A stretch of DNA of 64,000 bases from Brevibacterium aurantiacum (GCF_900169065.1 NZ_FXZB01000006.1:102175-166174); one strand, 5' to 3'; numbered from the stretch's first letter, positions 8,387 through 17,405 are shown. Program-made: numbers and translations. Notes: generated from the letters alone by a model not told the origin.

Positions 8387-9853
8387 GTGGACATGAGCAG
8401 CATCGAATCGGTCCTCACACGGATCGAACCGCATTTGCCACCAGGGGCGATCGTCACCGACGAGAACGAACGCAAGACCTACGAATGCGATGGCCTGGCG
8501 GTGCACAGGACCGTCCCAGCCCTGGTCATCCGCGTCACCTCCACCGCCGAGGTGGCCCTGACCGTGGGTGCCTGCCATGAGTTCGATGTCCCCTTCGTCG
8601 CCCGCGGTTCGGGCACCGGTCTCTCCGGTGGAGCCCAACCCCATGCGGAGGGCGTGCTCATCGTCATGTCGACGATGCGAGACATCCTCGACATCGATCC
8701 TCTCGCCCAGCGTGCCATCGTGCAGCCCGGAGTCATCAACCTCAATCTCTCCAATGAGGCCAACCCGGGCGGCTACTACTTCGCCCCGGACCCCTCAAGC
8801 CAGAGCGTGTGCTCGATCGGCGGCAATGTCGCCGAGAACTCCGGCGGCGCCCACTGCCTCAAATACGGGTTCACCACCAACCACGTCACCGGCGTCACCC
8901 TCGTCACCGCCCGCGGCGACATCGTCGAGATCGGGGGAGACGCCCCCGAATACCCCGGCTACGACCTCCTCGGCGTGCTCTGCGGATCCGAGGGGACACT
9001 GGGCATCGTCACTGAGGTGACCGTGCGACTGACCCGCCTGCCCGAGGCAGTGGAGACGTTGCTCATCGGATTCGAGTCCACCGATGCCGCCGGTGAGGCA
9101 GTCAGCGACATCATCTCCGCGGGAATCATGCCCGCGGCCATCGAGATGATGGATGCCCTGGCCATCGAGGCCGCCGAGAAGGCCGTGGCCTGCAATTATC
9201 CCGAGGGTGCCGGTGCCGTCCTCGTCGTCGAACTCGACGGTCCCGCCATCGACGTCGACCTCGAGCGTGAGACGGTCATCGCCCGGGCGAAGGACCATGG
9301 GGCCGGAGAGATCAGGGTCGCCGTGGACAATGTCGAACGCGGCCTGATCTGGAAGGGCCGCAAGTCCGCCTTCGCAGCCGTTGGCCGGATCAGCCCCGAC
9401 TACATCGTCCAAGACGGGGTCATCCCACGGTCCCGGCTCGGGCCTGTGCTCGCCTCGATCTCCACGATCGCGGAGGAATGCGGGGTCCGCGTGGCCAACG
9501 TCTTCCATGCCGGCGACGGCAACCTGCATCCGCTCGTGCTCTTCGACGGTAGCGTGGAAGGCCAGACCGAACTGGCCGAGACCGCCTCGGGGCGCATCCT
9601 CGACCTGTGCCTGAGTGAAGGCGGGTCGATCACCGGTGAACACGGGGTCGGTTCCGACAAGGCCAAATTCATGCCGCGCATGTTCACCAACGACGACCTC
9701 GATACCATGCAGATCCTGCGCTGTGCCTTCGACCCGAACCATCTGTCCAACCCGGGCAAGGTCTTCCCGACTCCACGGCTGTGCGGGGAACCACCTCGGC
9801 GAACATCGGGGGAGCACCCACTGCAGGCAGCAGGAAAGGCGGAGCTGTTTTGA
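8387..9853 (+). CDS. glcD: Glycolate oxidase, FAD subunit GlcD
   Basis: 488 residues. FAD-dependent oxidation of glycolate (or D-lactate) to the 2-oxo acid, acting with GlcE and GlcF. The VAO/PCMH FAD fold is seen in PFVARGSGTGLSGGA, QPGVINLNLSN, GGNVAENSGGAHCLKYG and GSEGTLGIVTEVTVRL; the C-terminal cap shows VFHAGDGNLHP and GSITGEHGVGSDK, as in GlcD. GTG 8387 sits six bases after AAGGAG; ATG 8393 is the alternative. It overlaps glcE by four bases (TTGA). Confidence 0.93.
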   Translation: MDMSSIESVLTRIEPHLPPGAIVTDENERKTYECDGLAVHRTVPALVIRVTSTAEVALTVGACHEFDVPFVARGSGTGLSGGAQPHAEGVLIVMSTMRDILDIDPLAQRAIVQPGVINLNLSNEANPGGYYFAPDPSSQSVCSIGGNVAENSGGAHCLKYGFTTNHVTGVTLVTARGDIVEIGGDAPEYPGYDLLGVLCGSEGTLGIVTEVTVRLTRLPEAVETLLIGFESTDAAGEAVSDIISAGIMPAAIEMMDALAIEAAEKAVACNYPEGAGAVLVVELDGPAIDVDLERETVIARAKDHGAGEIRVAVDNVERGLIWKGRKSAFAAVGRISPDYIVQDGVIPRSRLGPVLASISTIAEECGVRVANVFHAGDGNLHPLVLFDGSVEGQTELAETASGRILDLCLSEGGSITGEHGVGSDKAKFMPRMFTNDDLDTMQILRCAFDPNHLSNPGKVFPTPRLCGEPPRRTSGEHPLQAAGKAELF

Positions 9854-11001
9854 CCGAAGAACTTCCCCGGATGGCCCGGCCCGAGAGCGTTGAGGAACTG
9901 TCCGAGCTCGTGGCCCGCGCCCATCGCGAATCTCGCACCATCGCCGTCTACGGCGGCGGGACCGCGCTCGATGACCACCCTCCGGGTCACACCCCGGGTC
10001 TCCTCATCGACATGGGAGGCCTCAACCAGGTCATCGAACACTCACCCGGGGACCTCATCCTCGTCGCCGGGGCCGGAGCCACGATCGCCGAACTCAATGC
10101 CGTCGCCGAGACCGGGGACCAAGAGCTCCTGCCGGACTTTCCCGCCGATCGCACCGATTCAGGCTCGACGTTGGGCGGTGCCATCGCCACCCGGGCCGTG
10201 GGACCGCGCCGCATCGGACGGCTGCCGCTGCGTGAAGTCGTCCTCGGCGTCACTGTCGTCCTCGCCGACGGAACCATCGCGAAGGCCGGTGGCAAGGTCG
10301 TCAAGAACGTCGCCGGCTACGACCTCGCCAAACTCATGACTGGTTCCTGGGGCACCCTGGGCATCATCGCCAGTGCCGCGCTCCGGCTCTACCCGAAGCC
10401 CCAGACCCAGGGATACGTCGAGATCCCCGGCGCCGAGGCGGCACTCGAAGTCATCGGCTCCCAGGTGGCTCCGGCCGCTGTGGAGATCGACCGGTCCCCG
10501 GGCGGACAAGCGTCGACCGTGGTCATGGTCGAAGGACTCGAAGAATCCGTCGCTTCGCGCACCGAGAGCATCGTCAGCGCCTACCCGGGCGCTCAGCGGT
10601 GCGTCGAGCCGAGCTGGTGGGCACGGCGGGCCCAGGCTCCGGTGACCATCCGGGCTTCGGTGTCTCCTGCACTGGTTCCCCAGCTGGTCGGGGAGATCGC
10701 CCGCCTCGAGGACACCATCGGCTACCCGATTCAGCTGCGCGGGTCCGCCATGGGTGTCTTCGATCTGGGCATCGGCGACCTCGACTCGGACCCCACGATC
10801 GCGACCCGAGTGGTTCTCGAACACCTGCGCTCCTGGGGTCAGAAGCAGCTGAGCGCGACCGTGCTCTGTGCCCCCGCCTCGGTGTGGGGCGACGTCGATG
10901 CGTGGGGCGAGATCCCCGGAGTCGGGCTCATGCGCACCATCAAGGACCAGTTCGATCCGGACGGTCTGCTCTCACCCGGACGTGGAATAGGAGGACTGTG
11001 A
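9850..11001 (+). CDS. glcE: Glycolate oxidase, FAD-binding subunit GlcE
   Basis: 383 residues. Second FAD-binding subunit. A shorter PCMH-type domain is visible: IAVYGGGTALD, LILVAGAGATIAELN, GGAIATRAVGPRRIGRLPLREVVLGV and GGKVVKNVAGYDLAKLMTGSWGTLGII (quoted in parts), typical of GlcE. The start is uncertain: TTG 9850 overlaps the glcD stop and follows GGCGGAG; the frame is open upstream inside glcD. It ends one base into the glcF ATG, so glcDEF is a coupled operon. Confidence 0.9.
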   Translation: MTEELPRMARPESVEELSELVARAHRESRTIAVYGGGTALDDHPPGHTPGLLIDMGGLNQVIEHSPGDLILVAGAGATIAELNAVAETGDQELLPDFPADRTDSGSTLGGAIATRAVGPRRIGRLPLREVVLGVTVVLADGTIAKAGGKVVKNVAGYDLAKLMTGSWGTLGIIASAALRLYPKPQTQGYVEIPGAEAALEVIGSQVAPAAVEIDRSPGGQASTVVMVEGLEESVASRTESIVSAYPGAQRCVEPSWWARRAQAPVTIRASVSPALVPQLVGEIARLEDTIGYPIQLRGSAMGVFDLGIGDLDSDPTIATRVVLEHLRSWGQKQLSATVLCAPASVWGDVDAWGEIPGVGLMRTIKDQFDPDGLLSPGRGIGGL

Positions 11002-12473
11002 TGTCATGCGATTGCGGTGGCGCAGGAGGCTGCCAGGGCGGCGGAGCGCCCAAGGAGACGAGCGGACCGACACCGCTGGAAGCCACGATGGCGACCGCGG
11101 GCCAGGCCACGATGGAGATGGCCCCGCCGACCATGGACCATTCGGCCTTCGACGTCTTCAACCCACCGGACCCGGGGCTGATCGCCGACTGCGTCCACTG
11201 CGGCTTCTGCCTTCCCGCCTGCCCGACCTACCAGCTGTGGGGCAATGAGGAAGACTCACCGCGCGGGCGCATCTACCTGATGGAGAAGGGCCTGGAAGAG
11301 GGTCCGATGACCGCCTCGATGGTCGAGCACTTCGACGCCTGCCTGGGCTGCATGGCCTGCGTCAGCGCCTGCCCGTCCGGAGTCCAGTACGACAAACTCA
11401 TCGAAGCCACCCGCGGTCAGGTCGAACGCAACGGAAAAGAGCACCGCAGCCGCGCCGAGGTGGCCCTGCGGGAGGCCATCTTCCAGCTGTTCCCGTACCC
11501 GGACCGTCTCAAGACCCTGCTGGCACCGCTCAAGCTCTACCAGCGGACGGGACTGTCGAATGTCATCCGCAAGTCCAAGGTCCTCGAGAAGCTCTCACCG
11601 ACCCTGGCCACGATGGAGGCCATCGCACCGCCGGTGACGAAGAAGGTCACCATTCCCGCCACGAACCCGCCACGCTCTGCCGAAGGAGAGGCGCTGCCGG
11701 TCAGAGCCCGGGTGGGGATGCTGCTCGGCTGTGTGCAGCGGACCTTCTACCCGCAGGTGAATGCCGCCACTGTGCGCGTGCTCAACATGGAGGGCTGTGA
11801 GGTCGTCGTGCCGCAGTCACAGGGCTGCTGCGGGGCACTGTCGGTCCATGCCGGGCGCAGCGAGGAAGGTGAGGACTTCGCGCGCAGGATCGTGGACACA
11901 TTCACCTCGGCGGAGGTGGGCTATCTCGTCGTCAACTCCGCAGGCTGCGGATCGACGATGAAGGAATACGCCGACATCCTCGCCGATGACCCCGCCTATG
12001 CCCAGCGCGCGAAGGAGCTGGCGGACAAGGTCAGAGACGTCACCGAGATCCTCGTCGAACTCGGACCCAGCGCACCACGGCATCCGGTGGCCGAGGGCGG
12101 ACTGCGGGTGGCCTACCACGATGCCTGCCACCTCTCCCATGCCCAAGGAGTGCGCAATCCACCACGTGAACTCCTGGGCCAGATCCCCGGGATCGAACTG
12201 GCTGCGATCAAGGATGCCGACACCTGCTGCGGATCGGCTGGCATCTACAACCTCGTGCGCCCGGAGACGGCCCGCGAACTCGGGGATAAGAAGGCCACGA
12301 ACATCGCCGCCACCAATGCCGCACTGGTTGTCACCGGCAATCCGGGGTGTCTGCTGCAGGTCACGGACGCTCTGCGCAGGCAGGGCGAGGCGACGCTGCC
12401 GACAGCGCACACGATCGAACTCCTCGACGCCTCACTCACCGGGGCAGGTGCCGGGGAACTGCTGGCACGCTGA
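11001..12473 (+). CDS. glcF: Glycolate oxidase, iron-sulfur subunit GlcF
   Basis: 490 residues. Carries electrons from GlcD/E to the respiratory chain. Two ferredoxin motifs: CVHCGFCLPACP and CLGCMACVSACP. Two CCG cysteine-rich domains follow (GCCGAL and DTCCGSAG, each with a preceding Cys). ATG 11001 lies six bases after AGGAGG. Odd: about 65 residues precede the first cluster, beginning MSCDCGGAGGCQGGG with three extra cysteines; typical GlcF starts much closer to the first cluster. An internal start nearer MDHSAFDVFNPP is possible but has weaker signals. Confidence 0.92.
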   Translation: MSCDCGGAGGCQGGGAPKETSGPTPLEATMATAGQATMEMAPPTMDHSAFDVFNPPDPGLIADCVHCGFCLPACPTYQLWGNEEDSPRGRIYLMEKGLEEGPMTASMVEHFDACLGCMACVSACPSGVQYDKLIEATRGQVERNGKEHRSRAEVALREAIFQLFPYPDRLKTLLAPLKLYQRTGLSNVIRKSKVLEKLSPTLATMEAIAPPVTKKVTIPATNPPRSAEGEALPVRARVGMLLGCVQRTFYPQVNAATVRVLNMEGCEVVVPQSQGCCGALSVHAGRSEEGEDFARRIVDTFTSAEVGYLVVNSAGCGSTMKEYADILADDPAYAQRAKELADKVRDVTEILVELGPSAPRHPVAEGGLRVAYHDACHLSHAQGVRNPPRELLGQIPGIELAAIKDADTCCGSAGIYNLVRPETARELGDKKATNIAATNAALVVTGNPGCLLQVTDALRRQGEATLPTAHTIELLDASLTGAGAGELLAR

Positions 12474-12485
12474 GGCCCTCGGGCC

Positions 12486-12519
12486 GCTGAGTTCGCATCC
12501 GCACGGGTGCGAACTCAGC
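12486..12519. terminator. Bidirectional terminator between glcF and usp
   Basis: Perfect 12-base arms (12486-12497 and 12508-12519, GCTGAGTTCGCA and its complement), with further CCG/CGG pairing inside. It lies between convergent genes. Confidence 0.75.
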
Positions 12520-12529
12520 TGGCAGCACG

Positions 12530-12991
12530 CTACTTGACGATGAGCACCGGGCACTCGGCCTCGAGGATGACCCTCTGGGTGCTCGAACCCAGCAGCAGCT
12601 TGACCACGGGGGAGCGGCGCTTGGAGGGCATCACGATGAGCTTCGCCTGCCACTCCTCAGCGAGGTCGATGATCTGGGAGGCCACATCGGAATCGGCGCG
12701 TTGGATCTCGAACTGGAGGTCCGCCTCGGCGAGCCGATCGGCCAGCTCCTTCGTCTGAGACAGGGCACCGGCCGAGGGCGCGGTCGTCGTATCCGATTCG
12801 AAGTGGACGACGCGCACAGCCGCGTTCTCTCGTCGGGCGCCGGCGATCGCCTGCTCAAGGAGCGCCGTCGACGATTCCGAACGGTAGGCCAGAATGATCG
12901 TATTCTGCGCATCGTCGATGCCGTCCGAGGCCGCCACCCGCAGCGAGGGCACCGGGAACCTGTGTTGGGGAGCTGAGTAGAAATCAGTCAT
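12530..12991 (-). CDS. Universal stress protein (UspA family)
   Basis: 153 residues. One Usp fold: TIILAYRSESSTALLEQAI at the N-terminal strand, and the nucleotide-loop end GSSTQRVILEAECPVLIVK. The usual GxxG before that Ser-Thr is degenerate here (LLLGSST), so ATP binding is uncertain. The gene starts 13 bases after the stop of the CitMHS transporter gene on the same strand, so the two look co-transcribed. That suggests a regulatory or stress link to the transporter (inference). Confidence 0.88.
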   Translation of the reverse strand: MTDFYSAPQHRFPVPSLRVAASDGIDDAQNTIILAYRSESSTALLEQAIAGARRENAAVRVVHFESDTTTAPSAGALSQTKELADRLAEADLQFEIQRADSDVASQIIDLAEEWQAKLIVMPSKRRSPVVKLLLGSSTQRVILEAECPVLIVK

Positions 12992-13004
12992 ATCGGTTGT
13001 GTTC

Positions 13005-14513
13005 CTATCCGATTGCGATGACGCCGATGAGGACGCCGACGGTCAGCATCACCAGGGAGACGATGAGGGCTCTCCACAGGACCTTCTTGTGATGGTCTCC
13101 GAGCTCGACTCCCGAAAGCGAGACGAGGAGCAGGATCGCCGGCACCAGCGGTGACTGCATGTGCACCGGCTGACCGGTGATCGAGGCGCGAGCCATATCG
13201 GCGGCGGAGATGCCGAAGTGGCTGGCGGTCTCGGCGAGCACGGGCAGGATGCCGAAGTAGAAGGCGTCGTTGCTCATGAAGAACGTCATCGGGATTGAGA
13301 GCAGCCCGGTGATCACGGCCATGTAGGGGCCCATGGACGAGGGGATGACGGCGACGAGCCACTCGGCCATGGCGTCGACCATTCCGGTCCCGCTCATGAT
13401 GCCGGTGAGCACGCCGGCGGCCATGACCATGGCGACCACGGCGATGATCGCCGAGGCGTGTGAGGCCAGTTCTTCCTGCTGTGCCTTGATGTTGGGGAAG
13501 TTGACCATGAGTGCGATGACCATGGCGATCATGAACAGGTAGGGCAGGGGCAGCAGGTCGGCGATGAGCATGACCATCACGGCCACGGTCAGGATCAGGT
13601 TGAACCAGAAGAGCTTGGGACGCAGCGTCGCCCGGTTGGGGTCGAGCGCGGTGTCGGTCAGCGCAGAACCGGAACCGGCATCGCTGCCGGAACCAGCATC
13701 GGAACCGTCACTGTCACCGTCGGCCAGCGTCGACGTCGCCGAGGTGGTGCCACCGTTGGCGGCACCCGATCCCGAGCCTGAGCCCGAGTTTGACCCTGAG
13801 TTTAACCCTGAGTTCGAGTGAGCGACGGCACCGACGAGGTCGGAGCGCTTCGACCCCGAAGTCCCGGAGCGGGACTCATCGACCCAGGCCACACCGTTCT
13901 TGGCCAGGCGTCGACGTTCGGAGATGCCGAGGAAGTAGGCGAAGACGAAGCACACCAGCAGACCCGCTGCCAGGGCCGGGACCATGGGAGCGAAGATGTC
14001 GTTGGCATCGATCTGCAGGGCAGAGGAGGCGCGTGCCGTCGGACCGCCCCAGGGGACGATATTGAGCGTGCCGTTGATCAGGCCGGCGACACAGGTCAGC
14101 ACCACCGGTGACATCTCCAGGCGCTGGTAGATCGGCAGCATCGCGGCGGTGACGACGATGAACGTCGTCGACCCGTCACCGTCGAGGGAGACCGCGCCGG
14201 TCAGCAGGGCGGTGCCCATGACGACCTTGACGGGATCGTGGCCGGCAACCTTGAGGATGAATCCGACGAGTTTGTCGAAGAGTCCCACGTCGATCATGAT
14301 GCCGAAGTAGATGATGGCGAAGAGCAGCAGCGCTGCTGTCGAGGACATGTCTGCGATGGCGTCCATGACCATTTCGCCGATTCCCAGACCGGCGCCGGTG
14401 AACAGTCCGAACACGGTTGGGACGATGATCAGCGCCAGGATCGGTGAGAGTCGCTTCGTCATGATCAGCGTCATGAAGACGATGATCATCGCGAAACCAA
14501 GAATTACGAGCAC
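13005..14513 (-). CDS. CitMHS-family citrate/divalent-cation symporter with a Ser/Gly-rich central insert
   Basis: 502 residues. Secondary transporter, probably taking up metal-citrate with protons. Two hydrophobic halves with family stretches SLDGDGSTTFIVVTAAMLPIY (in part) and MSNDAFYFGILPVL. Between the halves, about residues 205-290, is a loop rich in Ser, Gly and Asp (for example NSGSNSGSGSGSG) coded by short tandem repeats; CitM-type proteins normally have a shorter, ordinary loop here. The gene is divergent from a CitA/CitB-type two-component system, the usual controller of citrate uptake. usp follows on the same strand. Confidence 0.9.
   Translation of the reverse strand: MLVILGFAMIIVFMTLIMTKRLSPILALIIVPTVFGLFTGAGLGIGEMVMDAIADMSSTAALLLFAIIYFGIMIDVGLFDKLVGFILKVAGHDPVKVVMGTALLTGAVSLDGDGSTTFIVVTAAMLPIYQRLEMSPVVLTCVAGLINGTLNIVPWGGPTARASSALQIDANDIFAPMVPALAAGLLVCFVFAYFLGISERRRLAKNGVAWVDESRSGTSGSKRSDLVGAVAHSNSGLNSGSNSGSGSGSGAANGGTTSATSTLADGDSDGSDAGSGSDAGSGSALTDTALDPNRATLRPKLFWFNLILTVAVMVMLIADLLPLPYLFMIAMVIALMVNFPNIKAQQEELASHASAIIAVVAMVMAAGVLTGIMSGTGMVDAMAEWLVAVIPSSMGPYMAVITGLLSIPMTFFMSNDAFYFGILPVLAETASHFGISAADMARASITGQPVHMQSPLVPAILLLVSLSGVELGDHHKKVLWRALIVSLVMLTVGVLIGVIAIG
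13666..13818. repeat. Short tandem repeats coding the Ser/Gly linker of the CitMHS gene
   Basis: Degenerate hexamer-type repeats of the form gaaccg/gcatcg (13666-13708) and gagcct/gagttt/gaccct (about 13765-13818) lie within the transporter gene. The repeat phase keeps the reading frame, so length changes by six bases would add or remove Ser-Gly pairs. Confidence 0.6.
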
Positions 14514-14652
14514 GAACTTCTCCTATGAAGGCGGATGTGATGCCCGATACACCCTAGGGCGGTCACCGCGGCACCGCGCGTTTGTGTGCACTGAACACGT
14601 TCTGCCTGTTTGGCACCTTTTGCGCATTTCGCTCATGCGTGGTTAATGTGGG

Positions 14653-16383
14653 TTGGTGCCACGTCCCAGCCGATCGTTCTCTCGCCGTGTTCTGTTCAGT
14701 CAGCTCGCGGTCATCGTGGTGACGCTGGCGTTGGTGACAGGAGTCTTCGCCTGGATGGGTGCACGCTCGGTCACCGAAGTCACCGAGACCAAGGCCCTGG
14801 CCACGGCACGGACGCTGGCGATCGATCCAGTGGTGAGGAAGGCCTCCACCGCGGCCTCAGCGCAGCCTGCGGGGGAAGCCGATGATGCGATCACCACTCC
14901 GCTGCTCGAAATCACCGATGATCTGCGGGACTCCTCGGGCATCGTCTTCGCTGTCATCACCGACGACCGGGGCATCCGACTGTCTCACCCGGACCAGGAC
15001 AACATCGGCAAACGTGTGTCCACCTCCCCAGATGAAGCATTGGCCGGCAGGGAATCCGTGACGCATGAGAGGGGCACTCTCGGTGAGACCGTGCGTGCCA
15101 AGGTGCCGATCTATTCCACCTCCGATGACGAGACAGTCGTCGGAGAGGTCTCCGTGGGCATTCATGTCTCGGTCCTCGATGCCGACCTGCGGCGCGAATT
15201 CTTAGTCCTCGGCTCCGTCGCCGTCCTGGCCCTGGTCATCGGGGTCATCGCCTCACTGGCTCTGGGTCGCAGGCTGCGTCGCGAAACCCTGGGCGTGGGT
15301 CCCGAGGAGCTGGCAGAGATGGCACGTGACCAGGGTGCGGTCCTGCGTGGTCTCGATGATGGGGTGTTGGCATTCAGCTCGGCTGGGGTCCCGACCCTGA
15401 GCAACTCCACTGCCGAACAGCTGCTCGGCATCGCCCATGTCGAGGCGGGTACGGATGCCGATCGAGATTCCGATGCGCCCTCCCGTGCGGAGGTGCCGGA
15501 GGTGATTCGACGAATGATGGTCGAGGCACCCGATCACGGTGCCCTGCGGCGCCGAGTCAACGTCGGCGACCGGATCCTGCTGGCCACCGCCGTCAGAGTC
15601 AGCCGTGATGGAGTCTCGGTCGGCGGGGTCGTGACCCTGCGCGATGAGACCCAAGTATTGACCATGGCTCGTCAGCTCGAATCGGTGACGTCGATGGCGC
15701 GAGCCCTGCGGACCCAGCGCCACGAATTCGCCAACCGTCTCCACACTGTCTTTGGCCTCGTCGACACGGGTGCGACCGACGAAGCTCGGAACTACCTCGC
15801 CACGATCCTGCGCACCGGTCCGATAGCGACTCCCGTCGAAGGCATCGAGGTGATCTCCGAGCCCTACCTGCGTGCCCTCCTCGAAGCGAAGGGCACCACC
15901 GCCGCCGAGGTGGGAGTGAGGCTCTCTGTCACCCCGGATTCGCTGGTGCTGGGCAGGGTGAATGAGCCCGAGGACGTCACTCTCATCCTCGGCAACCTAA
16001 TCGACAACGCTGTGCGTGCTGTGGTGATGGATGCCATGGGCGGTGTGGGCGACGACGCTGATCGGACCGACGAGGTGTTCGGTCGGGTCGAAGTGACGCT
16101 GCTGGGGTCCGGTTCGGAGCTGCATGCCGTCGTCACCGATACCGGTGGGGGAGTCGAGGACGCGGACGTGGAGTCCATCTTCGACGAGGGAGTCAGCAGT
16201 GCCGATGACCTCGACCCTGATCACGGACACGGCATCGGGTTGGCCCTGTGTCGGAGAACTGCACGCCGACACGGTGGCCGAGTCTGGCTGCTGGCAGGCC
16301 ATGACCCGGTGCTGGGCGGAGCCGGCTTCGCCGTCCACCTGCCCGATGCGCTCAGCGACGACACGGATGACAAGGAGAGATGA
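14653..16383 (+). CDS. Sensor histidine kinase, CitA/DcuS family
   Basis: 576 residues from TTG 14653 (GTG 14656 is possible; no good ribosome site). Membrane segment at about 15-37, an extracytoplasmic sensing domain to about 180, second membrane segment (VLGSVAVLALVIGVIASLAL), a PAS-like region, then the family H-box QRHEFANRLHTVFGLVDTG and a GHKL ATPase domain with NLIDNAVRA, DTGGGV and GHGIGLALCRR. Predicted to sense citrate or another di/tricarboxylate outside the cell and phosphorylate the response regulator next to it. It overlaps that gene and is divergent from the CitMHS transporter. Confidence 0.93.
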   Translation: MVPRPSRSFSRRVLFSQLAVIVVTLALVTGVFAWMGARSVTEVTETKALATARTLAIDPVVRKASTAASAQPAGEADDAITTPLLEITDDLRDSSGIVFAVITDDRGIRLSHPDQDNIGKRVSTSPDEALAGRESVTHERGTLGETVRAKVPIYSTSDDETVVGEVSVGIHVSVLDADLRREFLVLGSVAVLALVIGVIASLALGRRLRRETLGVGPEELAEMARDQGAVLRGLDDGVLAFSSAGVPTLSNSTAEQLLGIAHVEAGTDADRDSDAPSRAEVPEVIRRMMVEAPDHGALRRRVNVGDRILLATAVRVSRDGVSVGGVVTLRDETQVLTMARQLESVTSMARALRTQRHEFANRLHTVFGLVDTGATDEARNYLATILRTGPIATPVEGIEVISEPYLRALLEAKGTTAAEVGVRLSVTPDSLVLGRVNEPEDVTLILGNLIDNAVRAVVMDAMGGVGDDADRTDEVFGRVEVTLLGSGSELHAVVTDTGGGVEDADVESIFDEGVSSADDLDPDHGHGIGLALCRRTARRHGGRVWLLAGHDPVLGGAGFAVHLPDALSDDTDDKER

Positions 16384-17039
16384 TGATCAACGTTCTGGTC
16401 CTCGACGACGACTTCTATGTGGGGCAGATCCACTGTCGCTACGTCAACGAGGTTGCAGGATTTCAGGCTCTGGAGCCGGTGAGAGACCTGCGCACCGCTC
16501 GCACGATCATCGCCGAGGAGCAGGTGGACCTGCTGTTGGCCGACTATGTCCTGCCCGAAGGCAACGGCGTCGAACTCATCCGCGAGACAGACGTCGATGC
16601 GATCGTGCTCTCGGCCGTGACCGATCCCGATGTGGTGCGGTCGGCGCTTCGGGCCGGAGCGATGACCTATATCTTCAAACCTTTCGCCGCCGAAGAGCTG
16701 CAGGACTTCCTCCGTCGCTATGCCCGTTTCCGCCGGTATTGGGACCGGGAGAAGGTGAGCCAGCCGGACCTCGAACGGCAGCTGCGCAGCCTGCACGACG
16801 TCGCGTCCCCGGGCAGTGCTCCGGCCAAGGGCTCGGGTTCGTCGACGAGCGGCCGGATCCTTGAGGCACTCGAGAGTGCCGATCAGCCGCTGACGGCGAT
16901 GGAGGTCTCCGAGGTGGTCGGCACCTCGCGTGCCACCGCCCAACGCCACCTGGCCAAGCTCGCCGAATCCCGTGCCGTGACCGTCTCACTCCAATACGGA
17001 AGCACCGGACGTCCAGAACACCTCTACGGGATGGGCTGA
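16383..17039 (+). CDS. Response regulator, CitB/DcuR family
   Basis: 218 residues. Receiver domain with acidic pocket LDDD, phospho-Asp in LLADYVLPEGNGVEL, SAVTDPD and the conserved Lys in YIFKPF. The C-terminal winged helix includes EVVGTSRATAQRHLAKLAE, as in CitB/DcuR/MalR. ATG 16383 is chosen over ATG 16380 because AAGGAG (16372-16377) is five bases from the former and only two from the latter. The start overlaps the kinase stop, so the two are translationally coupled. The probable target is the divergent CitMHS/usp promoter. Confidence 0.93.
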   Translation: MINVLVLDDDFYVGQIHCRYVNEVAGFQALEPVRDLRTARTIIAEEQVDLLLADYVLPEGNGVELIRETDVDAIVLSAVTDPDVVRSALRAGAMTYIFKPFAAEELQDFLRRYARFRRYWDREKVSQPDLERQLRSLHDVASPGSAPAKGSGSSTSGRILEALESADQPLTAMEVSEVVGTSRATAQRHLAKLAESRAVTVSLQYGSTGRPEHLYGMG

Positions 17040-17093
17040 AGGATCATCGGTCTCGAACGCATGCCTGATCGTTCCGCCGAGGAAAGTTCGAGG

Positions 17094-17405
17094 ATGAAAT
17101 ACAGAATCAGGATTAGGGCGCATTGGGTCAATGGCTGGTTTCTGAAACTGTTGTCGAAACCCGTTGCCATTGTCGGTCGTGCAGAGTACCCGCTGGTCTG
17201 GTCACAGCCCACAGAAATTGAGATTGACCAGGATTCGACGGTCCGGATCGGTGTCGGTGTCCGGTATCTCGGGAGAGGAAAGTTGTTGGGAGTCTCTATG
17301 ACAGATTTTCCAGCACGCAACACCCCCGAATTTAGGTCAGGTGCCATCACGTTTTGCAACGGATTCTGGAATCACGATCCATTCACACCGGTTGAACATT
17401 CATAG
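17094..17405 (+). CDS. Small protein of unknown function
   Basis: 103 residues from ATG 17094, which follows GAGG by about four bases; the open frame extends to 17061. I do not recognise a family. The sequence looks beta-rich (alternating YRIRIRAHW, TEIEIDQDSTVRIGVGVRYLG) with no clear signal peptide or membrane segment. Base composition is visibly lower in GC than the flanking kinase and transporter genes, suggesting a more recent arrival. It is 54 bases downstream of the response regulator on the same strand and convergent with the MFS gene, whose stop is 32 bases further on. Confidence 0.5.
   Translation: MKYRIRIRAHWVNGWFLKLLSKPVAIVGRAEYPLVWSQPTEIEIDQDSTVRIGVGVRYLGRGKLLGVSMTDFPARNTPEFRSGAITFCNGFWNHDPFTPVEHS

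Noticed and set aside
14593..14602. SOS box (GAACACGTTC) upstream of the kinase gene
   Set aside because: The spacer is two bases, not four, and the gene has no SOS role.
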